NCBI GenBank assembly: GCA_963677225.1
Contig: OY781923.1
Location: 1,674,001-1,738,000 of the forward strand
Length of the DNA stretch: 64,000 bases
DNA from: SABI01 sp028532915
GTDB taxonomy: Bacteria; Spirochaetota; Spirochaetia; Sphaerochaetales; Sphaerochaetaceae
Direction of reading: 5' to 3'
In this document: piece after piece, positions 51,585 to 60,419 of the stretch
Position numbering within the stretch: position 1 is the stretch's first letter
Layout: the number at the start of each line of letters is the position of its first letter
Translations under genes and position numbers: made by a program
The notes under the pieces: model-generated
The model's database searches: none
Told to the model about the DNA's origin: nothing
What the model saw: only the letters and a program-made list of their open reading frames with translations

Positions 51585-52634
51585 ATGCCAGGGAACACTT
51601 TTGGAACATCATTGACCATCACGACATTCGGAGAATCACACGGGAAGGCCCTTGGTGTAATAATCGACGGTCTGGAGAGTAATTTCCAGATCGATCTCGA
51701 TGATCTTGCTTTCCAGATGTCACGACGGCGGCCGGGCGGCAATCGGCTGGGTACAAAACGCGATGAAAAAGATGAGATCGAGATCCTGAGCGGAATGTTC
51801 GAAGGGAAGACGACAGGGACTCCGCTTGCGATACTGATCCGAAATACTAATCAGCATTCCGACGATTACTCTCCTATCGCAGATTTCTATCGTCCGGGTC
51901 ATGCAGATTATACCTGGGATAAGAAATTCGGCATCAGAGACTGGAGAGGCGGAGGCCGCTCGAGCGGCAGAGAGACGGCGGCGCGCCTTGCCGCAGGAGC
52001 CATCGCGATGCAGATTCTCAGGAAGAAAGGTATCACGATAACGGCCTACACCACTCAGATCGGACCAATCAAAGCGAAGGTCAAGAACCTCGAGGATATC
52101 TCGAAGAATCTTGTGAGCTGCTGTGACAATGAACAGGCAGAGAAGATGGTACAGCTGATAGATGAAACGAGAGAGAAGAAGGACAGCATCGGAGGAATCA
52201 TCGAATGTGTGATCACCAATGTGCCGGCAGGACTCGGTGAACCGGTATTCCAGAAGACAGAGGCTCTTCTCGGCCAGGCGATTCTCTCTCTCGGAGCTGT
52301 CAAAGGTATCGAGTTCGGTGAAGGGTTCAACTGTGTCAATTTCACCGGTTCAGAGCATAACGACCCGATCACCAAAGACGGATTCGAGACAAACAGAGCC
52401 GGCGGAATAAACGGCGGAATAACAAACGGAGAACCCATCATTTTCAGAGTGCCGGTCAAACCTACCGCATCGATCTCCCTTCCCCAGAGGACTATCGGTA
52501 TCGATGGAAAAGAACAGACGATCGTAGTCGAAGGGAGACACGATCCCTGCATCTGCGTCAGAATAGTCCCGGTAATCGAGGCTATGAGTGCGCTCACCAT
52601 TCTCTCTTTATGGTACGATCAGAATGGAAGATAA
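51585..52634 (+). CDS. aroC: Chorismate synthase
   Basis: FMN-dependent anti-elimination of EPSP to chorismate. 349 residues from ATG 51585, with GAGGAG seven bases ahead. Typical motifs: TTFGESHGKALGVIIDG, RRRPGGNRLGTKRDE, GRSSGRETAARLAAGAI and GRHDPCICVRIVPVIEAM. The reading frame's last bases overlap the next gene's start by 11 bases. Together with aroK here and aroDE at 56-58 kb, three shikimate genes lie within seven kilobases; aroA and aroB are not in the window. Confidence 0.97.
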   Translation: MPGNTFGTSLTITTFGESHGKALGVIIDGLESNFQIDLDDLAFQMSRRRPGGNRLGTKRDEKDEIEILSGMFEGKTTGTPLAILIRNTNQHSDDYSPIADFYRPGHADYTWDKKFGIRDWRGGGRSSGRETAARLAAGAIAMQILRKKGITITAYTTQIGPIKAKVKNLEDISKNLVSCCDNEQAEKMVQLIDETREKKDSIGGIIECVITNVPAGLGEPVFQKTEALLGQAILSLGAVKGIEFGEGFNCVNFTGSEHNDPITKDGFETNRAGGINGGITNGEPIIFRVPVKPTASISLPQRTIGIDGKEQTIVVEGRHDPCICVRIVPVIEAMSALTILSLWYDQNGR

Positions 52635-54279
52635 ACCTCTCATCATACAAAGTGACCTCTCTTTGCTCCTCGATGTTCATTCTCCCGGTGCCATAGCAGC
52701 CCGAAATGCCATCATGGCTTTCAGCGAGCTCATCAAATCGCCTGAACATCTTCACACGTACATGATCACACCGCTGTCGCTGTGGAATGCGGCATCTGCA
52801 GGCATCTCGACTGAAGAGGTGCTCTCGAGACTCCATACCTACTCCAGATATGATATCCCCCAGACTGTGATATTCCACATCAATGAGATTACCGAGCGTT
52901 TCGGGGCGATAACTCTTGAACAGTACTCTGATGAAGATCACTATCTCGTCAGGTTCCATAATGACCGGATAGAAAAAGAGGTGGTCACCCGCCCAGCATA
53001 CGCAAAGATGCTCAGCAGGTGCCCCCGGGGATTCCTTCTCGAAAAATATCTTCGTGGAGATTTCAAAGTACAGCTGATAAAAATCGGCTATCCGGTTGAT
53101 GACAGAGTCCCTCTCATCAAAGGGGAACCCATCAGTGCCGAGTTCAGAAAGACCTCCGTACAGGGAGTAGATCTCGTTCTCAGAGACTATCAGAAAGAGG
53201 CGGCCGATTCACTCCTCGGAGATGGATCTCCGGGAACCGGATACGGGACGATCGTCCTGCCGTGCGGGTCCGGAAAGACTGTGGTGGGGATGGAGATTCT
53301 CAGGCGTGTCAAGACGAGAACCCTCATCCTTACGACGAATGTCGCCGCTGTCCATCAGTGGATCGCCGAACTGAATGATAAACTCATCCTTCCTCCAGAC
53401 AGTGTCGGAGAGTATTCGGGTATGAGAAAAGAGATCAGGGACATCACCGTCTGCACCTATCAGATTCTCACATGGAGAAGCGACAAGCTTGCCGATTTCC
53501 CCCATATGAAGGCTATCAGAGACCATAACTGGGGACTCATCATCTTCGATGAGGTTCATATGCTTCCCGCCCCGGTTTTCAAGATCACAGCCGAGATGCA
53601 GTCGGTCTACCGCGTCGGACTGACAGCGACGCTTATCAGAGAAGACAGACGTGAAGATGAGGTATTCTCCCTGGTAGGTCCCAAACGGTACGATGTGCCA
53701 TGGAGCGAACTTGAAGCGGGCGGCTGGATAGCAGAAGCTGAATGTATCGAGATCAGGGTCCCTCTCCCCCGGCAGAAGGAAATCGAATACGCCATCGCTC
53801 AGAAAAGGGAGAAATACCGGATCGCAAGCGAGAACGAACGTAAGATCGATATCGTGAAGCAGCTCATCGAAAATCATCGCGAAGACTTCATCCTCGTCAT
53901 CGGACAGTATCTCAATCAGCTCAAAAAGATCGCGAAGGAACTCGATGCACCTATCATCACGGGAGCGACAGCCGAATCTAAACGGGATGAACTCTATCAG
54001 GCTTTCAGAGAGGGAAAACAGCGTATCCTCGTGGTCTCCAAGGTAGCTAACTTCGCGATCGATCTTCCTGATGCCTCGGTAGCGATCCAGGTAAGCGGTA
54101 CGTTCGGATCAAGACAGGAAGAGGCTCAGCGCCTGGGACGCATCCTCCGTCCGAAAGAACGCAGTTCCCACTTCTATTCGATTGTCACCCGTTTTTCAAG
54201 TGAAGAGGAATTCGCAGTCAACAGACAGAAATTTCTCAGCGAACAAGGATACAGATACCGTTCAGAGGTATGGGAATGA
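52624..54279 (+). CDS. XPB/Rad25-type DNA helicase
   Basis: 551 residues, superfamily 2. An N-terminal Helicase_C_3-type domain (about 1-110: IIQSDLSLLLDVHSPGA, TPLSLWNAASAGISTEEVL), then Walker A LPCGSGKTVVGMEI (about 210-225), motif II FDEVHMLP, motif III TATLIRED, and the second RecA domain with VSKVANFAIDLPDA and QRLGRILRPK. This is the bacterial relative of eukaryotic TFIIH XPB, found mostly in actinobacteria and spirochaetes. Role in repair or transcription not established in bacteria. Overlaps aroC and, by an ATGA overlap, the gene for its probable partner. Confidence 0.9.
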   Translation: MEDKPLIIQSDLSLLLDVHSPGAIAARNAIMAFSELIKSPEHLHTYMITPLSLWNAASAGISTEEVLSRLHTYSRYDIPQTVIFHINEITERFGAITLEQYSDEDHYLVRFHNDRIEKEVVTRPAYAKMLSRCPRGFLLEKYLRGDFKVQLIKIGYPVDDRVPLIKGEPISAEFRKTSVQGVDLVLRDYQKEAADSLLGDGSPGTGYGTIVLPCGSGKTVVGMEILRRVKTRTLILTTNVAAVHQWIAELNDKLILPPDSVGEYSGMRKEIRDITVCTYQILTWRSDKLADFPHMKAIRDHNWGLIIFDEVHMLPAPVFKITAEMQSVYRVGLTATLIREDRREDEVFSLVGPKRYDVPWSELEAGGWIAEAECIEIRVPLPRQKEIEYAIAQKREKYRIASENERKIDIVKQLIENHREDFILVIGQYLNQLKKIAKELDAPIITGATAESKRDELYQAFREGKQRILVVSKVANFAIDLPDASVAIQVSGTFGSRQEEAQRLGRILRPKERSSHFYSIVTRFSSEEEFAVNRQKFLSEQGYRYRSEVWE

Positions 54280-56216
54280 TCGATAAGGAAACTCTGGACA
54301 GCTTTATCTCCTCCCTCTCGCTGCTGGATGAACAAGTCTATTTCGAGATGGCAGGCTCCTACCTCGGAAAGATACCGACTCCGTTTGACAAGCAGAAACT
54401 GCATCTCAAAATCGCATCGGTCTTTCACAATGAACAGTTCATTTCAAATCTGATCACCCGGCTTGATGAGGTAGACCTTCTTCTCGTCAATGCAGCCTAC
54501 TTCATCTCAAATATCGGCGAAGAGACACTCATCTCTCTTTTCAAAAGTGAACACCCCTACGGGTATTTGAAAAAGAAAGTCGTCAATCTCGAAGAGCGGC
54601 TCATACTGGTTCCTTCTTACACCCATCCACATAAAGTCTGTCTCAACCAGCTGCTCCTGCAGCCGTTCGAACATATGGTGATAGACCGCACTATACTTTT
54701 CCCTTCGTCTGAAGACGTTCCCTATGTATTCTCCTCACAGTTTCCTCATTATCTTCAGGCTGTCTATTCCATCGTCATTCACAATAAGAAGGAAAAGGCG
54801 ATGAGAGAGAATCTCAACCTGATTTCCTCTAAGATTGAAAACCTGCCGTTTGCGATTCCTGACGGTGTCGAGGCAAGGCTGCGGGAAGTACTGCTCTCTT
54901 TCTCTCTGAAACACGGTCATAACCGCGAATATATGAGTCACTTTTTCTCTCTCGATATCTACTCGCTTCTCACCTACGTTTTGAATCTGTATAACACCGC
55001 ATTCACTTCATTATTCTCATGCGATACTTCGACAGAGAGGCTCTCTTCATTTTTCCGCATCCTCAGCGATGTCCTTGATACCTACAAGATAAGCGATGAG
55101 ACTATACTGAGAAGAGGCATCGGTCTCTGCAGTGCAGCTGCAGATATCGAAGTGTATGATAATGACGAGTTTTTCCGACTCATGACACTCTGTGCCGTTC
55201 ACCGCAGCAGAACCCCCGCCGGAACTCAGCACAAAGGTGTCGTCGACAGTGATTTCACTTTTACCTATCATCCGGGAATGTTGAAATATGAATATCATCC
55301 GATCCATTATTATGCACGCATCACAAGCTGGGATGTCGTCGTAGCCTACACGATAGATAAGAACACGATATTCCATGCCTTCGACTACGGCTTCTCGGTC
55401 GATCAGATCATCGGCGATCTCGATACTATCGCCCATAACGACAATCAGCTGCTGAAGGAACAGATCGAGCATTTCAGAAGTGAATATGATCAGATCAGAA
55501 TCTATGACGGAATCACGGTCTGTGTGGATGAAAGACTCGAACGGATAATCGAGGGTTACCATCCTCTTAATCAGTACGTCATCAAAAAGCTTGCCGCGGG
55601 AGTCTTTCTTTTCAACAGGGAGCAGGAGATATATTGGAAGAAGGAATTCGACCATATTGGGATATTCGATCTTCCCAGGACGATCACAGGAGCATCATCG
55701 AAGGAGGATTTCCTTCTGCCTGTGAAAGATGATGAAGTACAAGTCACCCTGAAACGGATCAAAGCAGATTCAAAGGCACACGAGAGACTGGCAAAACTCA
55801 AGCTGAAAGAAGAAAAGATGGTCGATGATCTCAAAACGATCGTAACCCGTAACTTCCCGCAAAAGAGCGTACAGGAAGAGCTGCTAAGAAAGATCGAAGA
55901 GAAGATTATCGTTCTGCCGTCACAGATAGAGGCTCCCATCCACAGCTCTCATATCATTCAAGCCTCCGGTTTTGATTTCAGCAAGAAGATCAGAGTCATA
56001 AAGACAGCACTCGATCAGCCTGACCTGTTCGTAGAAATCAAAATGATAAACGATGAAGAAGAATTCGTCACACTGACGTGCGATATCATCAGCTACAGCG
56101 GAAACGGTGATGATGGTGTCGTTGTGGTCAGACATATTCCTCAGAAAAACGAGATAACAATTCCTGTGGGAAAGATATTCATGATCAGGACGATAAGAAA
56201 ATCAATTTTCTTCTAG
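54276..56216 (+). CDS. XPB helicase-associated protein
   Basis: 646 residues. Start ATG at 54276 overlaps the helicase stop as ATGA. No P-loop. The N-terminus about 1-120 (LDSFISSLSLLDEQVYFEMA, LITRLDEVDLLLVNAAYF) is a helical repeat like that of helicase-associated proteins of actinobacteria. The middle region about 330-470 (ITSWDVVVAYTIDKNTIFHAF, GFSVDQIIGDLDTIA, VIKKLAAGVFLFN) resembles the Helicase_C_3 domain also present at the N-terminus of the helicase. The last 160 residues add a charged helix and a strand-rich domain. I infer a physical partner of the helicase; the family match is from memory. The 3' end overlaps the convergent aroDE by 15 bases. Confidence 0.7.
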   Translation: MIDKETLDSFISSLSLLDEQVYFEMAGSYLGKIPTPFDKQKLHLKIASVFHNEQFISNLITRLDEVDLLLVNAAYFISNIGEETLISLFKSEHPYGYLKKKVVNLEERLILVPSYTHPHKVCLNQLLLQPFEHMVIDRTILFPSSEDVPYVFSSQFPHYLQAVYSIVIHNKKEKAMRENLNLISSKIENLPFAIPDGVEARLREVLLSFSLKHGHNREYMSHFFSLDIYSLLTYVLNLYNTAFTSLFSCDTSTERLSSFFRILSDVLDTYKISDETILRRGIGLCSAAADIEVYDNDEFFRLMTLCAVHRSRTPAGTQHKGVVDSDFTFTYHPGMLKYEYHPIHYYARITSWDVVVAYTIDKNTIFHAFDYGFSVDQIIGDLDTIAHNDNQLLKEQIEHFRSEYDQIRIYDGITVCVDERLERIIEGYHPLNQYVIKKLAAGVFLFNREQEIYWKKEFDHIGIFDLPRTITGASSKEDFLLPVKDDEVQVTLKRIKADSKAHERLAKLKLKEEKMVDDLKTIVTRNFPQKSVQEELLRKIEEKIIVLPSQIEAPIHSSHIIQASGFDFSKKIRVIKTALDQPDLFVEIKMINDEEEFVTLTCDIISYSGNGDDGVVVVRHIPQKNEITIPVGKIFMIRTIRKSIFF

Positions 56217-57659
56217 AGCAAGATCTATCTGCAGCCTCTTCGGATAATGATACCCTGTAAAATTCTCGAACTGAAGTCTTCCCTGAGAGATCAGCATATC
56301 GATGCCGAAATAGAGACGCGAACCGCTCGTCCTTGCTCTTTCGAGCATCGGGGTGTACTTCGGATCATAGATGAGTTCATATACATGATGCCTTTCGCTG
56401 AAGGTAAATGACGGTATGGGGTCGAAGGAGCCGCAGCTGCGCATCCCTGCCGGAGTCGTCTGCACGACAAGATCGACCGACTGATACAGAGAGGCATTCT
56501 CAAGCTTGTCATAGGCGCTCATGGTCTCATCGGCAAGGTTCTTCGCCTTTTTGACATCACGGTTGATGATGACGACTTTGCACCCGTAATTTCTCAATGC
56601 CCACACCACCGAACGTGCAGCCCCACCGGCTCCGACAACAAGAGCACTTCTGATGCTCTTGTCCTGAATACGGGGAATCAATGCCGTGATGAACCCGTAA
56701 TAGTCGGTATTGGTTCCCATCCACAGATTCTTTGCTCTTACGACAGTGTTGCACGATCCTATCTGTTTGACCTCTCTTGTAATCTTTCCCAGATAGGGAA
56801 GAACTGCCTGTTTATGAGGTACGGTGACGGAAAAGCCGTATAATGGCAGCATCTCGGCAAGAACAAAGAACGAGCGGACAGAATCGACCTGAAACGGGAC
56901 ATATATAGCATTGAACTTGATTTCTGCGAAGCCGGGATTCTGAATGTATGGGGAGCGGGTGTGGAGCACAGGATTCCCGATGATCCCGTAGATATGGGTC
57001 CGGTCATTCACCAGATGGGCTCTGTATACATCGTGCATCGTCTTAGCGCTGATCTGCCCGGGCGCTATCTCATTCTCACTGGTAAAAGTGAGCATCGATC
57101 CGAGCCGCTTATAAAGAATCCTCGTGGGAACACCATACGGTCCCATCCCCACGATGATCTTCCCGGTAATATGGCTCAGTTCCTTTTCGATTCTGAAAAG
57201 CTGGATGACATCCAGCACCGAATTGGGTGTGACTGCTATCTTCGGGATCTGACCTTTAGAAGAAAGCCTGCTTATCTGGTGATACAGATCGGTCGGAATC
57301 CCGTTGAAATCATGAAAGGAACGGATGATTTTGATATTCTTCTGCTGAGCCTTCTGCAGTATGACCGAACGCTTGATATCCTCTTCGATATCGACATAAG
57401 CGAAATTTCCGTCCAGAGCACGTTCAAGGAGAGCCATTCTCCGTTTTTCACTGTCCTCAAATGCACCTCCGTCCGATTTTCTCCGGCAGGTGAGGATGAC
57501 GGGAACATCGGTCAGATCGGGAAAAGATGCAGCCTTCTTTTTCTCCCCATCGTTCAGCAGATCCATTCTCAATTCAACTAATTCTATATATTCACTATTT
57601 CTATGTATCAAATCCAGATTTTCTTCAATGGTAGTACCGGTCAATACCAAACATATCAT
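56202..57659 (-). CDS. Bifunctional 3-dehydroquinate dehydratase / shikimate dehydrogenase
   Basis: 485-residue fusion. Residues 1-215 are a type I dehydroquinase: ELRMDLL with the substrate Glu/Arg, catalytic His116 in RSFHDFNG and Schiff-base Lys140 in PKIAVTPN. Residues about 222-485 are shikimate dehydrogenase: GIIGNPVLHTRSPYIQ, catalytic Lys in SVTVPHKQAV, NTDYYGF, and the NADP Rossmann motif VVGAGGAARSVVWAL. The order AroD-AroE resembles plant and chlamydial fusions. It catalyses two successive steps, feeding AroK. Has a divergent promoter region with the ABC-F gene; its stop lies inside the end of the XPB partner gene. Confidence 0.95.
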   Translation of the reverse strand: MICLVLTGTTIEENLDLIHRNSEYIELVELRMDLLNDGEKKKAASFPDLTDVPVILTCRRKSDGGAFEDSEKRRMALLERALDGNFAYVDIEEDIKRSVILQKAQQKNIKIIRSFHDFNGIPTDLYHQISRLSSKGQIPKIAVTPNSVLDVIQLFRIEKELSHITGKIIVGMGPYGVPTRILYKRLGSMLTFTSENEIAPGQISAKTMHDVYRAHLVNDRTHIYGIIGNPVLHTRSPYIQNPGFAEIKFNAIYVPFQVDSVRSFFVLAEMLPLYGFSVTVPHKQAVLPYLGKITREVKQIGSCNTVVRAKNLWMGTNTDYYGFITALIPRIQDKSIRSALVVGAGGAARSVVWALRNYGCKVVIINRDVKKAKNLADETMSAYDKLENASLYQSVDLVVQTTPAGMRSCGSFDPIPSFTFSERHHVYELIYDPKYTPMLERARTSGSRLYFGIDMLISQGRLQFENFTGYHYPKRLQIDLALEEN

Positions 57660-57731
57660 ATCCTGTCCCTCCGTATCATTGAAAACACCTTATTGACGTC
57701 ATGAAGGACTTCTTGCATCCCGACGTACCAT

Positions 57732-57760
57732 TATGATACGTTTTATCATACTAGTATGAT
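57732..57760. promoter_or_regulatory. Overlapping palindromes between aroDE and the ABC-F gene
   Basis: TATGATA, 5 bases, TATCATA (57732-57750) overlaps the perfect 16-base palindrome ATCATACTAGTATGAT (57745-57760). The unit TATGAT recurs three times and each could also be a -10 box. It lies 40 bases ahead of the ABC-F ATG and 73 bases from aroDE. Confidence 0.45.
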
Positions 57761-57799
57761 GAGTAATCTGCAACACCTTAAGGACCGTTAGAGGAACGA

Positions 57800-59758
57800 A
57801 TGAAAACCCTGCAAGTACAACACATAAATTTAGCCTATGGCGAAAGAGAACTGCTCAAAGATGTAAGTTTCACCCTCTCTGAACGATCGCGTTCTGCTCT
57901 CGCAGGGGGAAACGGCTCGGGAAAATCGACATTGCTCAAGATCATATCGGGAATCATCAACGCCGATACCGGGGAGATCACAATGACAAGGGGGATGAGG
58001 ATATCTTATCTGCCCCAATCCGATATAGTTCACAAAGGGCGATCGCTGTTCGAAGAAGTGGAAACCTCTTTCGAACGCTTCAATCCGATCCTCGATTCGA
58101 TCAGTCAGATAGAACAGGAACTTGCCGACCCGTCTGCAGAGTCCGCCGAGATCGAGCGGCTGCTCATCGATCTCCATGAACTTCAGGAAACGATTCTTCA
58201 CAGTTCTTATTATCAGAGAGATGCCGTCATCGAAAGGATCCTGAAAGGTCTCGGATTCGCCCCTGAGGATTTCGGTAAGCTGTGCGAGACCTTCAGCGGC
58301 GGATGGCAGATGAGAATCGCACTGGCTAAGGTCCTGTCCGACGATCCAGACGTCATGCTCCTTGACGAACCGACGAACTATCTCGATATAGAATCGCGCA
58401 TCTGGCTGAGAAACTATATCCGTCAATATCAGGGAGCTATCATGATGGTATCGCATGATCAGGATTTCCTCGATGAGACAGTCGATGAGGTGTATGAACT
58501 GTTCGGGGGTCATCTCAGACGGTATAAGGGAAACTACACAAAATACACCCAGGTGAGAAAAGAAGAACTTGAACGGCTGCATGCGGCGCATCAGCGGCAG
58601 GTCAGAGAGATAGAGAGAACCGAACGATTCATAGAGAGATTCAGGTACAAGGCATCAAAGGCAAAACAGGTCCAAAGCAGAGAGAAGCAGCTCGAGAAGA
58701 TCGATCTTATCGAGATTCCTCCACACCTCAAAAGCCTCTCCTTCTCCTTCCCTCCTCCTCTACACAGCGGAAACGATATCTTCACAATAAAGGATCTGTC
58801 GAAACGATACGGTGAGAATACTATCTTTTCCGAACTCTCGCTGAATGTTAACAAGGGCGACAGACTTGCGATCACAGGTCATAACGGAGCCGGAAAGACA
58901 ACTCTCCTGAGAATGCTCAGCGGTATCGACACCGATTACGAGGGAACGATCACAGTCGGCTCGGATGTAAAAATCGGCTATTTCGCCCAGGATACCGAGA
59001 AGACCCTCCATCCAGAACTGACGATCTACGAGGAAGTCGAACAGGTGGCCTCTATCGGCGATATCCCGAGACTCCGTTCTCTTCTCGGTTCGTTTCTGTT
59101 CACCAGCGATGATATCGACAAGAAGGTTGCCGTTCTGAGCGGCGGAGAACGAAGCCGTCTGGCGCTTTTGAAGATACTTCTACACCCGGTCAACGTTCTC
59201 ATCCTCGATGAACCGACGAACCACCTCGATATCAACGCTAAACAGATGCTCGTTCGCGCCCTGAAAGAATACAAAGGGACTCTCCTGTTCGTATCCCACG
59301 ATACCTACTTCGTCAAAAGGATCGCTTCCTCGATACTCTATCTCAGTGAGGATTCCCCTCAACTGTTCGTCGGAGACTGGGATTACTTCTCCTATCGACT
59401 TGAACAGAAAGAGCTTCTCACCTCCCTTGAAGAGCCCGCTTCACAGAATGCTTCCCGCAAGCAGGAAGAACAGCCGAAATCATCGGTTATCGAACGCAAA
59501 GAGTACAATAAGGCAAGAAACAGACTGCAGAATCTGATCCAGCAGCAGCACAAGCTGATCGAGTCAATAGAAGCTATCGACAATAAAGTCGAAGAAGTGA
59601 CGATCAAAATGGGAGAGAAGGAAAATTATAGTGATAAAGAGAGAATCACCTCCCTTATTGCTATGAAAGAGAAGCTTGAAAAAGAAAAGGAAGAGGCTGA
59701 AGAGAATTGGTTTGCGATGGGAGAACAGATCGAACAGCTGAAGGAATACATAGGATGA
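57800..59758 (+). CDS. ABC-F family ATPase
   Basis: 652 residues with two ABC cassettes and no membrane segment, so a ribosome-linked ABC-F protein rather than a transporter. Cassette 1: Walker A GGNGSGKSTLLK, signature FSGGWQMRIALAK, Walker B VMLLDEPTNYLD. A linker of charged helices follows (RQVREIERTERFIERFRYKA), then cassette 2 with GHNGAGKTTLLR, LSGGERSRLALLK, LILDEPTNHLD. A coiled-coil C-terminal tail about 575-652 resembles that of Uup. Members act as translation factors or antibiotic-protection proteins; specific type undetermined. TGA overlaps the maf ATG. Confidence 0.92.
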   Translation: MKTLQVQHINLAYGERELLKDVSFTLSERSRSALAGGNGSGKSTLLKIISGIINADTGEITMTRGMRISYLPQSDIVHKGRSLFEEVETSFERFNPILDSISQIEQELADPSAESAEIERLLIDLHELQETILHSSYYQRDAVIERILKGLGFAPEDFGKLCETFSGGWQMRIALAKVLSDDPDVMLLDEPTNYLDIESRIWLRNYIRQYQGAIMMVSHDQDFLDETVDEVYELFGGHLRRYKGNYTKYTQVRKEELERLHAAHQRQVREIERTERFIERFRYKASKAKQVQSREKQLEKIDLIEIPPHLKSLSFSFPPPLHSGNDIFTIKDLSKRYGENTIFSELSLNVNKGDRLAITGHNGAGKTTLLRMLSGIDTDYEGTITVGSDVKIGYFAQDTEKTLHPELTIYEEVEQVASIGDIPRLRSLLGSFLFTSDDIDKKVAVLSGGERSRLALLKILLHPVNVLILDEPTNHLDINAKQMLVRALKEYKGTLLFVSHDTYFVKRIASSILYLSEDSPQLFVGDWDYFSYRLEQKELLTSLEEPASQNASRKQEEQPKSSVIERKEYNKARNRLQNLIQQQHKLIESIEAIDNKVEEVTIKMGEKENYSDKERITSLIAMKEKLEKEKEEAEENWFAMGEQIEQLKEYIG

Positions 59759-60375
59759 ACGGAACGAAAGTGATTCTTGCGAGCCAGAGCAGTGCAAGAA
59801 AAGCCCTTCTGCAGCAATCAGGATTTACTGTCATACCTATACCAACACTTACTGACGAAAGCCACAGCATCAAAGATCCGTCCGAAGCAGCTCAGACATT
59901 GGCACTTCGAAAACTTCATGTCTGCCTGTCAAGATCGGGGGCATTCACCTTTGCTGTCATTGCAGCCGATACGATCGTCAGCATAGACGGTACACAAATC
60001 GGGAAACCGGCAGACCGCAACGAGGCTTTTTCGCAGCTTTCGCTGCTGCAGGGACGCAGCCATACAGTAATAAGCGGCTATGCCGTTTTTCTCCCCCTTT
60101 CAGAGAAAAGAGGGAGGATATACTGCGGCTGTGATGAGGTCACGGTACGATTTTTCCCTCTTGATGAATCACAGATCGAATCATACCTCTCAACGGATGA
60201 ATACATCGGTGCTGCAGGATCTTATCGCATCCAGCAGAGAGGAAAACAGCTGATTTCGTCAATTAGTGGAGATTTCTCCACGGTCGTAGGCTTGCCAATA
60301 ACGAAGATTTCTGCCATATTAGAAAAACCTGAGAATTTTTTATATCAGGAATATCCACCAAATGGTGAGAAATAG
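59755..60375 (+). CDS. maf: Maf-family nucleotide pyrophosphatase
   Basis: 206 residues. Opens with VILASQSSARKALLQQSG, the Maf signature; then DESHSIKD, ADTIVSIDG with the catalytic Asp, and GAAGSYRIQQRG. Maf proteins hydrolyse dTTP/UTP or modified nucleotides such as m7GTP; GAAGSYRIQQRG is nearer the dTTP/UTP type than YceF but not certain. ATG at 59755 overlaps the ABC-F stop (ATGA), so translation is coupled. Confidence 0.9.
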   Translation: MNGTKVILASQSSARKALLQQSGFTVIPIPTLTDESHSIKDPSEAAQTLALRKLHVCLSRSGAFTFAVIAADTIVSIDGTQIGKPADRNEAFSQLSLLQGRSHTVISGYAVFLPLSEKRGRIYCGCDEVTVRFFPLDESQIESYLSTDEYIGAAGSYRIQQRGKQLISSISGDFSTVVGLPITKISAILEKPENFLYQEYPPNGEK

Positions 60376-60382
60376 CGAAGGG

Positions 60383-60407
60383 GACAGTATCAGTTCTGAT
60401 AACTGTC
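60383..60407 (+). promoter_or_regulatory. Leader hairpin of rpsB
   Basis: GACAGT-ATCAG and CTGAT-A-ACTGTC form a stem of about ten pairs with one bulged A and a tight GTTC loop. It ends four bases before the AGGAGG ribosome site of rpsB. No U run follows. It might be a ribosomal protein S2 or other translational control site. Confidence 0.5.
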
Positions 60408-60419
60408 ACAGGAGGAAAT

